Of a stretch of DNA of 58,447 nucleotides, positions 25,524-32,030 are shown piece by piece. Source of the stretch: a virus; the IMG/VR virus record IMGVR_UViG_3300042934_000463, positions 1-58,447 of that record. One strand, 5' to 3'. The notes below the pieces were generated by a model that ran no database searches, was not told the origin of the DNA, and saw only the letters and a program-made list of their open reading frames with translations. Position numbers and translations under genes: made by a program. Every line of letters begins with the position of its first letter. The first letter of the stretch is position 1.

Positions 25524-25742
25524 CTATTTTGAATATATACCTAATAACATTCTAGCCATTAAATTAGCCACATATTCATCATGTATTATATCATTAGCTT
25601 CTTCTACTGATTGTATATAATCTACCCAATCTCCTTGTCCATAATTTTTAAGTTCTAACCTTTCTTCTTCTGAAAATTGTATATCTATTGACCCCTTTAC
25701 CATTTCAAATAACTCATTATATCTTTCCATCCAGTTTCCCAT
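25524..25742 (-). CDS. Hypothetical 72-residue acidic protein
   Basis: A small acidic helical protein (SEEERLELKNYGQGDWVDYI) of unknown function. It stands alone between its own TTGAGA-type promoter and its own terminator, with the AAGGAGAGATA leader shared by the other early cassettes. I do not recognise a family. Confidence 0.7.
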   Translation of the reverse strand: MGNWMERYNELFEMVKGSIDIQFSEEERLELKNYGQGDWVDYIQSVEEANDIIHDEYVANLMARMLLGIYSK

Positions 25743-25785
25743 TTTAATATCTCTCCTTCAAATAATTAATTTTGATTACAATATT

Positions 25786-25814
25786 ATTATACCAGATGTC
25801 TGGGTATATCTCAA
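25786..25814 (-). promoter_or_regulatory. Early promoter (TTGAGA-17-TATAAT)
   Basis: TTGAGA 25814-25809 and TATAAT 25791-25786 with a 17-base spacer and TGG before the -10; upstream of the 72-residue gene. Confidence 0.8.
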
Positions 25815-25826
25815 TGGGTAAACTAA

Positions 25827-25852
25827 AGAAAAAGGAGATATTTCTATCCCCC
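25827..25852 (-). terminator. Intrinsic terminator after the 70-residue gene
   Basis: GGGGATA GAAA TATCTCC stem-loop on the minus strand (seven pairs, one G-U, GAAA tetraloop) followed by TTTTTC. Confidence 0.75.
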
Positions 25853-26064
25853 TATTGAATCATTATGCCTATTATATTATTTTCCTTTAGCTGTTCATCA
25901 ATGTCTCCATATTTATCTTTGTAGTCACCATACAGTCCCATATCAGGGGTCCATCCTATTCCTACCTCATCTCCCACAATATCTGTGAATCTTATCATAT
26001 AACTGAGCTTTTCTTGGTTGAGTAAATTCAGAGCCAAGTCCAATTTGGTTAATCTCTTTGCCAT
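25852..26064 (-). CDS. Hypothetical 70-residue protein
   Basis: Start at 26064 (MAKRLTKLDLALNLL), because AAAGGAGAGTTAGAC lies just upstream and the promoter falls in the longer reading frame. It contains the segment SYMIRFTDIVGDEVGIGWTPDMGLYG. No family recognised. It is a monocistronic early cassette with its own promoter and terminator. Confidence 0.7.
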   Translation of the reverse strand: MAKRLTKLDLALNLLNQEKLSYMIRFTDIVGDEVGIGWTPDMGLYGDYKDKYGDIDEQLKENNIIGIMIQ

Positions 26065-26097
26065 GTCTAACTCTCCTTTACAATATATGTTAATTCT

Positions 26098-26126
26098 ATT
26101 ATAAGCCATTCATAGGGGAATCTCAA
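26098..26126 (-). promoter_or_regulatory. Early promoter (TTGAGA-17-TATAAT)
   Basis: TTGAGA 26126-26121, TATAAT 26103-26098, 17-base spacer. It begins directly after the stop codon of the upstream gene. Confidence 0.78.
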
Positions 26127-26128
26127 TA

Positions 26129-26593
26129 TTATTTGTTTAATAATTCTTTGATTGCTTCAACTTCTTCAGGTGTAAATCTCCAGCCTGATTCTGGTTTACC
26201 CATTTTGTTTCTTAGGATTCTTCTAGCTTTTTTATCTGTCATGTTTTCAATTTCTTTACAAATTTGTGTTAATGATATTTTGCCATCCTCAACCTTTTCA
26301 GTTTTAGGTGTTCTTGGTTTTCTTTCTGATTTAGGTTTAGCTTCTTCTTGTTTAGGTTCTTCCTTAGGTTGTTCATCAACTTTATTGATAGTTTCCACAA
26401 TAGTAGTGATTTGTTCTAATACAGTTGTTAGATCCTTCATGTTAGTATCTTGGAATTTCCATTCCTTTGCAGACTTCCAATTCATTAAAAAGATGTTTTG
26501 TTCCTTTGTGATTGATTCAACTTGTTTTAATGATAGTTCTCCTACCTTTGATAATTCACCTTTGATTGTTGATATCATTTCCTTCTTATTCAT
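26129..26593 (-). CDS. Protein with C-terminal KARRILR domain
   Basis: 154 residues: an N-terminal helical region, a Lys/Glu/Pro-rich linker (~80-105), and a C-terminal ~50-residue domain with SLTQICKEIENM, KKARRILR, then W.F and an amphipathic last helix. The domain recurs in the proteins at 28737, 54979 and 55760 and looks like a small helical DNA-binding unit. The linker and basic domain suggest a DNA- or RNA-binding protein. It has its own early promoter. The function is inferred, not shown. Confidence 0.75.
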   Translation of the reverse strand: MNKKEMISTIKGELSKVGELSLKQVESITKEQNIFLMNWKSAKEWKFQDTNMKDLTTVLEQITTIVETINKVDEQPKEEPKQEEAKPKSERKPRTPKTEKVEDGKISLTQICKEIENMTDKKARRILRNKMGKPESGWRFTPEEVEAIKELLNK

Positions 26594-26636
26594 AATATAA
26601 TCTCTCCTTCTTATTTATCAGTTATTTGTTAATATA

Positions 26637-26665
26637 ATTATACCACCAGAGGGGGGATATCTCAA
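26637..26665 (-). promoter_or_regulatory. Early promoter (TTGAGA-17-TATAAT)
   Basis: TTGAGA 26665-26660, TATAAT 26642-26637, 17-base spacer, TGG before the -10. Confidence 0.8.
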
Positions 26666-26710
26666 TAGGGTTTCGAGAAGTTTTTAGGGTTTTTCTAAAT
26701 ATATTTTGAC

Positions 26711-26737
26711 AATGAAAAAGGAACCTTTTCAGGTTCC
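26711..26737 (-). terminator. Intrinsic terminator after the 80-residue acidic gene
   Basis: GGAACC TGAAAA GGTTCC hairpin (26737-26720) followed by TTTTTCATT on the minus strand. Confidence 0.85.
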
Positions 26738-26743
26738 AAATTC

Positions 26744-26986
26744 TTATTCTTCATCAACAAATATTTCAGGGTAATTATCTGTTAGCATTTCAATAGTTCC
26801 TCCATCAAGTTCAAATTCAGTAATGTCAGATCCTTTAGCATCCATTTCTTCAATGATAGCATATTCTGGAAAATCTTCCTGTTCCATTTCATCATCTTCT
26901 TCCATATCATCATTGATTACCTGTTGCATAAAATCCTTTAATTCCTCACCTTTTAATTTTGAATCTTCTCTTAATCTTAATATCAT
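26744..26986 (-). CDS. Hypothetical highly acidic 80-residue protein
   Basis: About one third of its residues are Asp or Glu (NDDMEEDDEMEQEDFPEY), with only a few basic residues near the start. Such small acidic early proteins are sometimes DNA mimics that inhibit host enzymes, but no specific resemblance is visible, so this remains a guess. It has its own promoter and terminator. Confidence 0.7.
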   Translation of the reverse strand: MILRLREDSKLKGEELKDFMQQVINDDMEEDDEMEQEDFPEYAIIEEMDAKGSDITEFELDGGTIEMLTDNYPEIFVDEE

Positions 26987-27023
26987 TTTAACATCTCTCC
27001 TTTTTGTTTTTGTTTACAATATA

Positions 27024-27052
27024 ATTATACCAGACTATGGTGGTGTTGTCAG
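27024..27052 (-). promoter_or_regulatory. Early promoter (CTGACA-17-TATAAT)
   Basis: CTGACA 27052-27047, TATAAT 27029-27024, 17-base spacer, TGG before the -10. Confidence 0.72.
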
Positions 27053-27063
27053 GGGTTTTCTAA

Positions 27064-27089
27064 AAGAAAAAGAAGCCATATTAGCTTCT
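27064..27089 (-). terminator. Intrinsic terminator after the DenV-like gene
   Basis: AGAAGCT AATAT GGCTTCT stem-loop followed by TTTTTCTTTT on the minus strand. The stop codon of the glycosylase gene is in the loop. Confidence 0.78.
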
Positions 27090-27470
27090 TCTTATATCAT
27101 GACCCTTACCTTTTAAATTATCCAAACATTCCTGCATATAGTCCTCATTATGCTCAGGATATATTAAACCAGGAGCAGTATAGTATTCAGCTGTCCAATA
27201 GTCACTAGCCTGTTCACAACCTAGGATCTTACCTCTATAATGTATATTCTTCCATTTAGGATCTACCTCCATTAGGTTCTGTCTCTCAAGCTCATCAATA
27301 AGTCTTAAATGGTAGGCTACTAACATCTCCATGGGGTGTGTAAATACATAATCAACAGTCTTATGTTTTCTCCCCCATCCTTTACCTCTAAGAGCACAAC
27401 ATTCTCTATGTTGACCTCTCAACTGCATAACAGGAAGATCCTTTAATAATGCTTCATGCCATAATCTCAT
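27081..27470 (-). CDS. Pyrimidine dimer DNA glycosylase / T4 endonuclease V family
   Basis: 129 residues. The N-terminal half, with LLKDLPVMQLRGQHRECCALRGKGWG and KHKTVDYVF...PMEMLVAYH, is the family signature; the Arg/His-rich loop and the QHREC motif carry the substrate-binding and catalytic residues in the T4 enzyme. T4 DenV starts its active site at Thr2 after removal of Met1; here residue 2 is Arg, so the chemistry may differ. The family excises UV-induced dimers. It has its own promoter and terminator. Confidence 0.85.
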   Translation of the reverse strand: MRLWHEALLKDLPVMQLRGQHRECCALRGKGWGRKHKTVDYVFTHPMEMLVAYHLRLIDELERQNLMEVDPKWKNIHYRGKILGCEQASDYWTAEYYTAPGLIYPEHNEDYMQECLDNLKGKGHDIRRS

Positions 27471-27501
27471 ACATGATACCTCCTAATATATTTATAGTTC
27501 T

Positions 27502-27530
27502 ATTATAAGATATATCTAGTCTGCCCTCAA
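27502..27530 (-). promoter_or_regulatory. Early promoter (TTGAGG-17-TATAAT)
   Basis: TTGAGG 27530-27525, TATAAT 27507-27502, 17-base spacer; upstream of the DenV-like gene. Confidence 0.78.
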
Positions 27531-27559
27531 TAGAAAAAAAAGAGAGATTATTCAATCTC
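27531..27559 (-). terminator. Intrinsic terminator after the DUF2786 gene
   Basis: GAGATT GAAT AATCTC hairpin (27559-27544) followed by TCTTTTTTTT on the minus strand. Confidence 0.85.
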
Positions 27560-28171
27560 CCTTCCTAACCCTTTCCCATCTTGATAGCCTCTTAGGTATA
27601 ATTCTGTATTACCTGCACCTTTATGCTTGATAGCCTTAGTAGATACATTCCATTTAGACATTACATCATGAACCTTTTGAGGTGTCACAACAACTAATCC
27701 CATTTCGGTTACATTTCTTTTAAAGGATTCATCAACACCTAATAAGAATCCCATTACATAGTCTTCCCTGATCCCTTTTGTTGGCCTTCCTGCTTTCTTT
27801 GCTTCTCTGTATACCTGTCTCCTTTTCTTTTCCATGAATTTGTGTATTGACTCAAAGGTCATGATAGCAATTTCCAAATCTTCTTCTAATCCTATGAACT
27901 TAATTGTGGATCCTTCCTTGTAACATTCAACCTTGAAATTCTTAGCCACAATGGTTGCTAACCTTAAATTTCTTGCAGCTGAAGCTCTATCATCAATGAT
28001 GGTTTCAGTATCAACCTTAGCTTCCTTCTTGATCTCAACTTCCTTTGTTGATATATTATTCTGAGCCATTAATTGTTGAGCCTTGTTAAAGAACATTTGA
28101 GCCTCATGCTCATTATTTGTACTTTCTGCTTTAGCTAATAACTTTTGGATTTTCTCTACTAATGGATTCAT
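27548..28171 (-). CDS. DUF2786-domain protein
   Basis: 207 residues. The first ~40 (KIQKLLAKAESTNNEHEAQMFFNKAQQLMAQNNIS) are a textbook DUF2786 domain, and the rest (LATIVAKNFKVECYKE, FMEKKRRQVYREAKKAGRP, LYLRGYQDG) matches the domain that usually follows it. Such proteins are common in phages and plasmids but have no known function. It is the second gene of a two-gene unit with the 76-residue gene upstream, spaced one base apart. Confidence 0.85.
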   Translation of the reverse strand: MNPLVEKIQKLLAKAESTNNEHEAQMFFNKAQQLMAQNNISTKEVEIKKEAKVDTETIIDDRASAARNLRLATIVAKNFKVECYKEGSTIKFIGLEEDLEIAIMTFESIHKFMEKKRRQVYREAKKAGRPTKGIREDYVMGFLLGVDESFKRNVTEMGLVVVTPQKVHDVMSKWNVSTKAIKHKGAGNTELYLRGYQDGKGLGREIE

Positions 28172-28172
28172 A

Positions 28173-28403
28173 TTATTTATCCCCCTTTAATTTGTATTCA
28201 TCATATATGGCAGTACCCTCATAAGGTAGTTTTTCAAGTTGAGGTAATAGTTTAAGGTAAGTATCAAATCTTACAGATCCTAACCTATCATAATTGTCTT
28301 TGTCAATTATATAAACCTTTCCAGCTATTGTTATATATTGTAGTATGTGTCCTTCCTTTAATAATGAGGATATATCTTTTTTATTTAATACTTTTAAATT
28401 CAT
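28173..28403 (-). CDS. Hypothetical 76-residue protein
   Basis: A small protein of mixed charge (KKDISSLLKEGHILQYITIAGKVYIIDKDNYDRLG) with no family I can name. It is the first gene of a two-gene early unit with the DUF2786 gene and has the shared AAGGAGAGATATAAA leader. Confidence 0.7.
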   Translation of the reverse strand: MNLKVLNKKDISSLLKEGHILQYITIAGKVYIIDKDNYDRLGSVRFDTYLKLLPQLEKLPYEGTAIYDEYKLKGDK

Positions 28404-28441
28404 TTTATATCTCTCCTTCAGTGTTTATTGATTATATATTC

Positions 28442-28470
28442 ATTATAAGAGATAGACCCAGAGATCTCAA
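28442..28470 (-). promoter_or_regulatory. Early promoter (TTGAGA-17-TATAAT)
   Basis: TTGAGA 28470-28465, TATAAT 28447-28442, 17-base spacer; drives the 76-residue and DUF2786 genes. Confidence 0.8.
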
Positions 28471-28692
28471 TAGACTTTCGAAAGAAAAGAGAAAAAACTT
28501 CTATGCTAATTTCCATGGGACAGTATTTTCGATCAGGTCGCAGTATTTGACAAGAATTACCATAGATGGAACTCTTTTACATCTTCTCTCTCCCTAAAGC
28601 TTGTCACTACGACTGGCTATTACCCTGAAAACTGGAAAGTGGTTCTGTACTTCTCGGGCAAAATATGACTGTATATTACAAAAGGAAGAGGG
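28471..28692. other. Non-coding 220-bp divergent region of unusual composition
   Basis: It lies between divergent transcripts, with no supported reading frame. It is richer in G and C than the flanks and holds two CAGTATTT repeats (around 28520 and 28551). A weak CCC...GGG hairpin is possible near 28623-28659. It may encode a small RNA or be a leftover of an exchanged gene. Confidence 0.4.
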
Positions 28693-28698
28693 TATAAT
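28665..28698 (+). promoter_or_regulatory. Possible promoter before the stand-alone KARRILR-domain gene
   Basis: A perfect TATAAT at 28693-28698, but no good -35 at 17 bases; the nearest, ATGACT at 28665-28670, is 22 bases away. An activator may be needed. Confidence 0.4.
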
Positions 28699-28736
28699 AA
28701 TAACATAAACAATATGTAAAGGAGAGATATATTATT

Positions 28737-28913
28737 ATGAATAAAAACTTAATTGCATTGAAGGAAATTGCTCAAGAGGTAGGAATCACAGAGAGGAAGG
28801 CAAGAAAGATCCTAAGAGAAAATGAGGCAGAAAAACAACATACATATTTTTGGATGTTTACTGAAAAGGAATCTAAACAAGTTGCAAAGAAATTAAAAAG
28901 AGAGTTACATTAA
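28737..28913 (+). CDS. 58-residue stand-alone KARRILR-domain protein
   Basis: A short gene with the usual AAAGGAGAGATAT leader. The product is almost only the domain shared with three other proteins of this phage: LKEIAQEVGIT, then RKARKILREN, then FWMFTEKE and a basic terminal helix (KKLKRELH). The helix pattern and net positive charge suggest a small DNA-binding regulator. A terminator follows immediately. Confidence 0.75.
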   Translation: MNKNLIALKEIAQEVGITERKARKILRENEAEKQHTYFWMFTEKESKQVAKKLKRELH

Positions 28914-28927
28914 TATGTAGCTTTTTT
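28904..28927 (+). terminator. Intrinsic terminator overlapping the gene end
   Basis: GTTACAT TAAT ATGTAGC stem-loop followed by TTTTTT. The TAA stop codon is in the loop. Confidence 0.8.
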
Positions 28928-28941
28928 CTTTGGAGTTTTCC

Positions 28942-28970
28942 CTGACAAGTCTGGGTTATTATCTTATAAT
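28942..28970 (+). promoter_or_regulatory. Early promoter (CTGACA-17-TATAAT)
   Basis: CTGACA 28942-28947, TATAAT 28965-28970, 17-base spacer; serves the 140-residue gene. Confidence 0.7.
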
Positions 28971-29006
28971 TGTATTAATGAATAAATTATTTAAGGAGAG
29001 GTTATT

Positions 29007-29429
29007 ATGATAAGTAAGAATGCCCAAAGAATATTAAATATGTGCAGGAAACATGGTCACTTAACATATGTAAAGTCAAAAGGATCTCACACAATATTTA
29101 TAGAAGGGTCTGATAAGGTATGGTTGCAAACCAAAACCCAAGATGAGATGATTGAAAAACTTCTACAGGTTGTAGATGAAGAGGAAGTTTCAACAATTAA
29201 TATAAAAGCTTTAAAGGAAAACATAAGAAGGGAAGTAAATGAGATCACTAAAGAAATGAAGGATAGATCACCAAGTAGACATATTCTAAATGCTAAAATT
29301 GATAATTTAAAACAACTGCTTGTATTACTTGATAATTCTTCAAAGGCTAATTCATCAAAGATTCTATCCTCAAGAGGTTATGATAAAGTATCAGAAGCTA
29401 CACAATTCATAATAACATATTTTAAGTAG
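29007..29429 (+). CDS. Hypothetical 140-residue protein, weak HicA-like N-terminus
   Basis: The first ~60 residues (RILNMCRKHGHLTYVKSKGSHTIF) have the GSH.IF pattern of the HicA/dsRBD-like RNA-binding fold, including the His used by HicA toxins. No HicB partner is adjacent and the rest (~80 helical residues) is unlike HicA, so the resemblance may be chance. It is a monocistronic plus-strand gene lying between minus-strand early genes, with its own promoter and terminator. Confidence 0.65.
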   Translation: MISKNAQRILNMCRKHGHLTYVKSKGSHTIFIEGSDKVWLQTKTQDEMIEKLLQVVDEEEVSTINIKALKENIRREVNEITKEMKDRSPSRHILNAKIDNLKQLLVLLDNSSKANSSKILSSRGYDKVSEATQFIITYFK

Positions 29430-29456
29430 GAGGCTTTATGCCTCCTCTACTTTTTC
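29427..29456. terminator. Bidirectional terminator between convergent genes
   Basis: GGAGGC TTTAT GCCTCC stem-loop (29429-29445) followed by a T-run on the plus strand. It separates the 140-residue gene (+) from the 66-residue gene (-). Confidence 0.75.
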
Positions 29457-29636
29457 TATTTGGTTCCAATCATACCATTTAACTCTTACTGGATCAGTTG
29501 GTAATACTACATAGGATCCACCTATCCTTCTCCCCTTAGTCACATATCCTTCAAGAATAGTTCCTGCTGGCATTTCACATATAGTCTTACCCCAATCAAG
29601 AACAACTGAATCCTGTTTCAATCTGTATTTAACCAT
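29436..29636 (-). CDS. Hypothetical 66-residue protein
   Basis: A short strand-rich protein (ILEGYVTKGRRIGGSYVVLPTDPVRVKWYDWNQI), not assigned to a family. It is the last gene of the minus-strand operon that starts at 31335 and has a GGAGGTGATTAAC site. Confidence 0.65.
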   Translation of the reverse strand: MVKYRLKQDSVVLDWGKTICEMPAGTILEGYVTKGRRIGGSYVVLPTDPVRVKWYDWNQIEKVEEA

Positions 29637-29651
29637 TGGTTAATCACCTCC

Positions 29652-29807
29652 TTATAATATGAATATAGTTATGCTTACACAAAGGTATTGAACCCATATA
29701 TAGATCATGTCTACAATGTCATGAGAATTATTTTTAATGAACTTCCTGTACTTGATGAACCAAAATGTTAAAACAGCCCATACCATTATTCTTAATCCTA
29801 AATGCAT
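29652..29807 (-). CDS. 51-residue two-span membrane protein
   Basis: A short gene with a GGGGAGGTAATTAAT site. The product has two hydrophobic stretches (LRIMVWAVLTFWFI near the start and WVQYLCVSITIFIL at the end) joined by a basic and polar loop. It lies between the 3D-domain exported protein and the 66-residue protein. Possible roles are a small holin-like or exclusion protein; nothing specific can be seen. Confidence 0.6.
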   Translation of the reverse strand: MHLGLRIMVWAVLTFWFIKYRKFIKNNSHDIVDMIYIWVQYLCVSITIFIL

Positions 29808-29808
29808 A

Positions 29809-30396
29809 TTAATTACCTCCCCATTGTAATATCCTTATCTTAGCTCCATCAACTCCTTTGCCTTGAGCACTGTTCACATACTTATCAAGTCTCATGGTTG
29901 CTCCTGAGATTTGTCTGCTGTCTTCCCTATTGAATACCTTGATAGCCCATAAAGCCCCTCTGTCCTTAACAATACCTGTCTCTCTATAACCATTATCAAA
30001 TTGTATTTCAAATATTGTACCTATTGGGAATAGATCAGGTGTAGAGTAGTCACTATGGTGTATGCCATTACCTTCCTTTAATGTATCCCCATTAGCTGCA
30101 ATAGTACTTGATTCAGCAGGACTATAATAAGATACTTCTACTGGAATCCAAATTGCTTGAGCGGATTGATAGACATTGACCTGTTCTTTCAGTCCTCGGA
30201 CCTGTTCATCTAATTGGGATATTTGAGCCCCTTGTTTTTGTATTGTCTCAGAATAGAATTTCCTGTTCATTGAGTTCTCTTGGTTGATATGTTCTATATA
30301 GTTATCCTTCTCATGCAGATCCTTTCCTTGGTTATGGATAATACCCATTAACCCTACAATCACCATCATTAAAAATACATTGAATATCTTCTTCAT
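29809..30396 (-). CDS. Membrane-anchored or exported 3D/DPBB-domain protein
   Basis: 195 residues: a signal-anchor helix (IFNVFLMMVIVGLMGII, about 4-20), a coiled coil (30-75), and a C-terminal 3D domain (double-psi beta barrel, 85-195) with VSYYSPAESSTIAANGDTL, FPIGTIFEIQF and GIVKDRGALW. The 3D domain is shared with MltA-type transglycosylases and YabE/YuiC-like wall enzymes, so the protein probably acts on peptidoglycan outside the cell. It is in an early unit, not with the lysis genes. It touches the upstream gene. Confidence 0.75.
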   Translation of the reverse strand: MKKIFNVFLMMVIVGLMGIIHNQGKDLHEKDNYIEHINQENSMNRKFYSETIQKQGAQISQLDEQVRGLKEQVNVYQSAQAIWIPVEVSYYSPAESSTIAANGDTLKEGNGIHHSDYSTPDLFPIGTIFEIQFDNGYRETGIVKDRGALWAIKVFNREDSRQISGATMRLDKYVNSAQGKGVDGAKIRILQWGGN

Positions 30397-31335
30397 TTAT
30401 AATTCCTCCTCTAATTCACTTATTAGTTTTTTGATGTAGTCCAACACTAATTTATTATTGTAGTACTTAGCTTGAACTGTCTTACCCTTTATTTCATTAT
30501 ATCCCCATCCGGCTGCAATACCTTCTTTAGTAAATCTCCAACGTTTTCCATCAGGTTTTTCTATTAAGCATTTAAGCTTCAGGTCCTTATTGATCTCCTT
30601 AATGATTAAATCACAATGGGCTCTACTAGGATCTACTGTATGGCCACATTGATTGCATATGTCAGTTATTGAGTATCCTTTGACCTTACTAGGTTTCTTT
30701 GTCATTACTTCCTTGAATTGGATCAGTTCTAGCAATTTAAGGAATCTCTTGGAATGAAACAATACACCTGAGCCTTTTGCAGTTGCAACAGTCTTCATGT
30801 AAGGTTTTCCTTTTGGTGTAGGCCTTCTACCTTTATTAGATCTCAATATATACCCACTATTCTCTAATAATCCATATATGACTCTTGCATAATGCATAGG
30901 CCCTATATTGTTTCTCTTTATTAATTCAGGTAGGGTTTCAAACTCATCAAGAATTAGTTTGTCAATTCCCCCTACATCTTTTATAATGCTATTATATGCC
31001 CATTCATAAAACTTCATGGTCTTACCTGTTCTTTTACCATATGGCATTATAAAGGTTCTTACACCACTCTCATTGGGCAGTGACACTATCTTCTCTTGGG
31101 TTAAATAAATATAGATCCTTTGAATTACTTTCCTAGCCTGATTCTTTGTTAAGGTTGGAAAATCTCTTTTTATAAAATCAGTCAAGGGACTGCAATCTTC
31201 ATCTACAAACTTAATTCTAACCATAGGACTAGGGAACATATCATTATACTGTTCTGGAGTTAGAAGTTGTTTACCCAGTGCCTTATATAATTCTGGGTTA
31301 TGTTTAAGTTCAGCTGGAACATTGAATATCATCAT
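30397..31335 (-). CDS. Hypothetical protein next to the origin, possible zinc site
   Basis: 312 residues, no family recognised. A basic, helix-rich protein with a CNQCGHTVDPSRAHC segment (about 233-247) that could bind zinc, and a predicted winged-helix-like C-terminus (LIEKPDGKRWRFTKEGIAAGWG). It is the first gene leftward of the origin-like region, driven by a TTGACA-17-TACAAT promoter. Genes in this place often act in replication initiation or early control, but that is inference from position only. Confidence 0.75.
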   Translation of the reverse strand: MMIFNVPAELKHNPELYKALGKQLLTPEQYNDMFPSPMVRIKFVDEDCSPLTDFIKRDFPTLTKNQARKVIQRIYIYLTQEKIVSLPNESGVRTFIMPYGKRTGKTMKFYEWAYNSIIKDVGGIDKLILDEFETLPELIKRNNIGPMHYARVIYGLLENSGYILRSNKGRRPTPKGKPYMKTVATAKGSGVLFHSKRFLKLLELIQFKEVMTKKPSKVKGYSITDICNQCGHTVDPSRAHCDLIIKEINKDLKLKCLIEKPDGKRWRFTKEGIAAGWGYNEIKGKTVQAKYYNNKLVLDYIKKLISELEEEL

Positions 31336-31352
31336 AACACCTCCTCATGACT

Positions 31353-31381
31353 ATTGTATCACATTAATTGAATCATGTCAA
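31353..31381 (-). promoter_or_regulatory. Leftward promoter at the origin region (TTGACA-17-TACAAT)
   Basis: TTGACA 31381-31376, TACAAT 31358-31353, 17-base spacer; drives the 312-residue gene and those after it. Confidence 0.72.
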
Positions 31382-31386
31382 AGTTC

Positions 31387-31952
31387 TGGATATCCACAAC
31401 TGGATGTATAGGAAAGCGTATTCCTGTGTTTACCTATCCATTATATTATACACATACATATGATATTATCTTACAGATATATCAATGTATTGTGTATAAT
31501 GAGGATATAACAGGAAAGAAAGGTAGTGAAATCAAGGCCTCAGCATGTCTTGGTTATTAATAGGAAGGTAGTAAGTCCACCTGTATCTAACTGTGGATAA
31601 CTATACGTAGGGACTCTTGAACCGTCACCGAACAAGGCTTGCCTTGGAGGTATGGTAAAAAGAGGCCATTAGAGAAGAAATAGATATCCATAGCTAGGGG
31701 AAGAAATAATAACAAGGATCCATAAATAACAGTAAATACTGTCCACACTTAGGGGAAGAATGGGTCTAATGCAGACAGTATGGACATAGAACATTGAAGG
31801 CCAATAAGTTTGTCCACAGCTAAGCCCATATCAGCAATTATGCTTAAGTATGGATAACTTCCTCAGTATGACTTCATGGACATACAATAATGATATAAAA
31901 TATCTGTCCACACTAAAGGAAAGAATTAGAAATATTCTCTAAATATGGATAA
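31387..31952. other. Candidate replication origin with DnaA-box-like cluster
   Basis: A gene-free stretch of nearly 700 bases between divergent promoters. One perfect DnaA box (TGTGGATAA, 31592-31600) and close variants at 31390-31398, 31684-31692, 31739-31747, 31779-31787, 31810-31818, 31849-31857, 31904-31912 and 31944-31952. Three of these sit in a longer repeat resembling TNTCCAYANYTAGGGGAAGAA (31685, 31740, 31905). A CAAGGC-TT-GCCTTG palindrome lies near 31633-31646. Divergent transcription from this point supports an origin. Confidence 0.6.
31445..31500 (+). promoter_or_regulatory. 56-bp two-armed operator-like element, copy B
   Basis: ATTATACACATACA, 27 bases, TGTATTGTGTATAAT: the same arms and the same spacing as at 20985-21040. 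The spacer sequence itself is not conserved, so the arms are the selected part. It lies inside the origin-like region. Confidence 0.65.
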
Positions 31953-31959
31953 GTTTCTA

Positions 31960-31988
31960 TTGTATTCCTTCTGGATATCTTATATAAT
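31960..31988 (+). promoter_or_regulatory. Rightward promoter at the origin region (TTGTAT-17-TATAAT)
   Basis: TTGTAT 31960-31965, TATAAT 31983-31988, 17-base spacer; first promoter of the plus-strand unit. Confidence 0.7.
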
Positions 31989-32030
31989 AATATTGTAATC
32001 AAATAACAAATATAAAGGAGAAGATATAAA

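Noticed and set aside
26133-26600. 155-codon open frame on the plus strand opposite the KARRILR-domain gene
   Set aside because: Antisense shadow of a supported gene; no ribosome site and hydrophobic low-complexity product.
29007-29429. HicA toxin of a toxin-antitoxin pair
   Set aside because: Only a GSH.IF pattern matches; no HicB partner and an unrelated long C-terminus.
31336-32030. Attachment site or CRISPR-like array in the repeat-rich intergenic region
   Set aside because: Repeats are short, irregularly spaced and in both orientations; no integrase or cas genes exist in the window.
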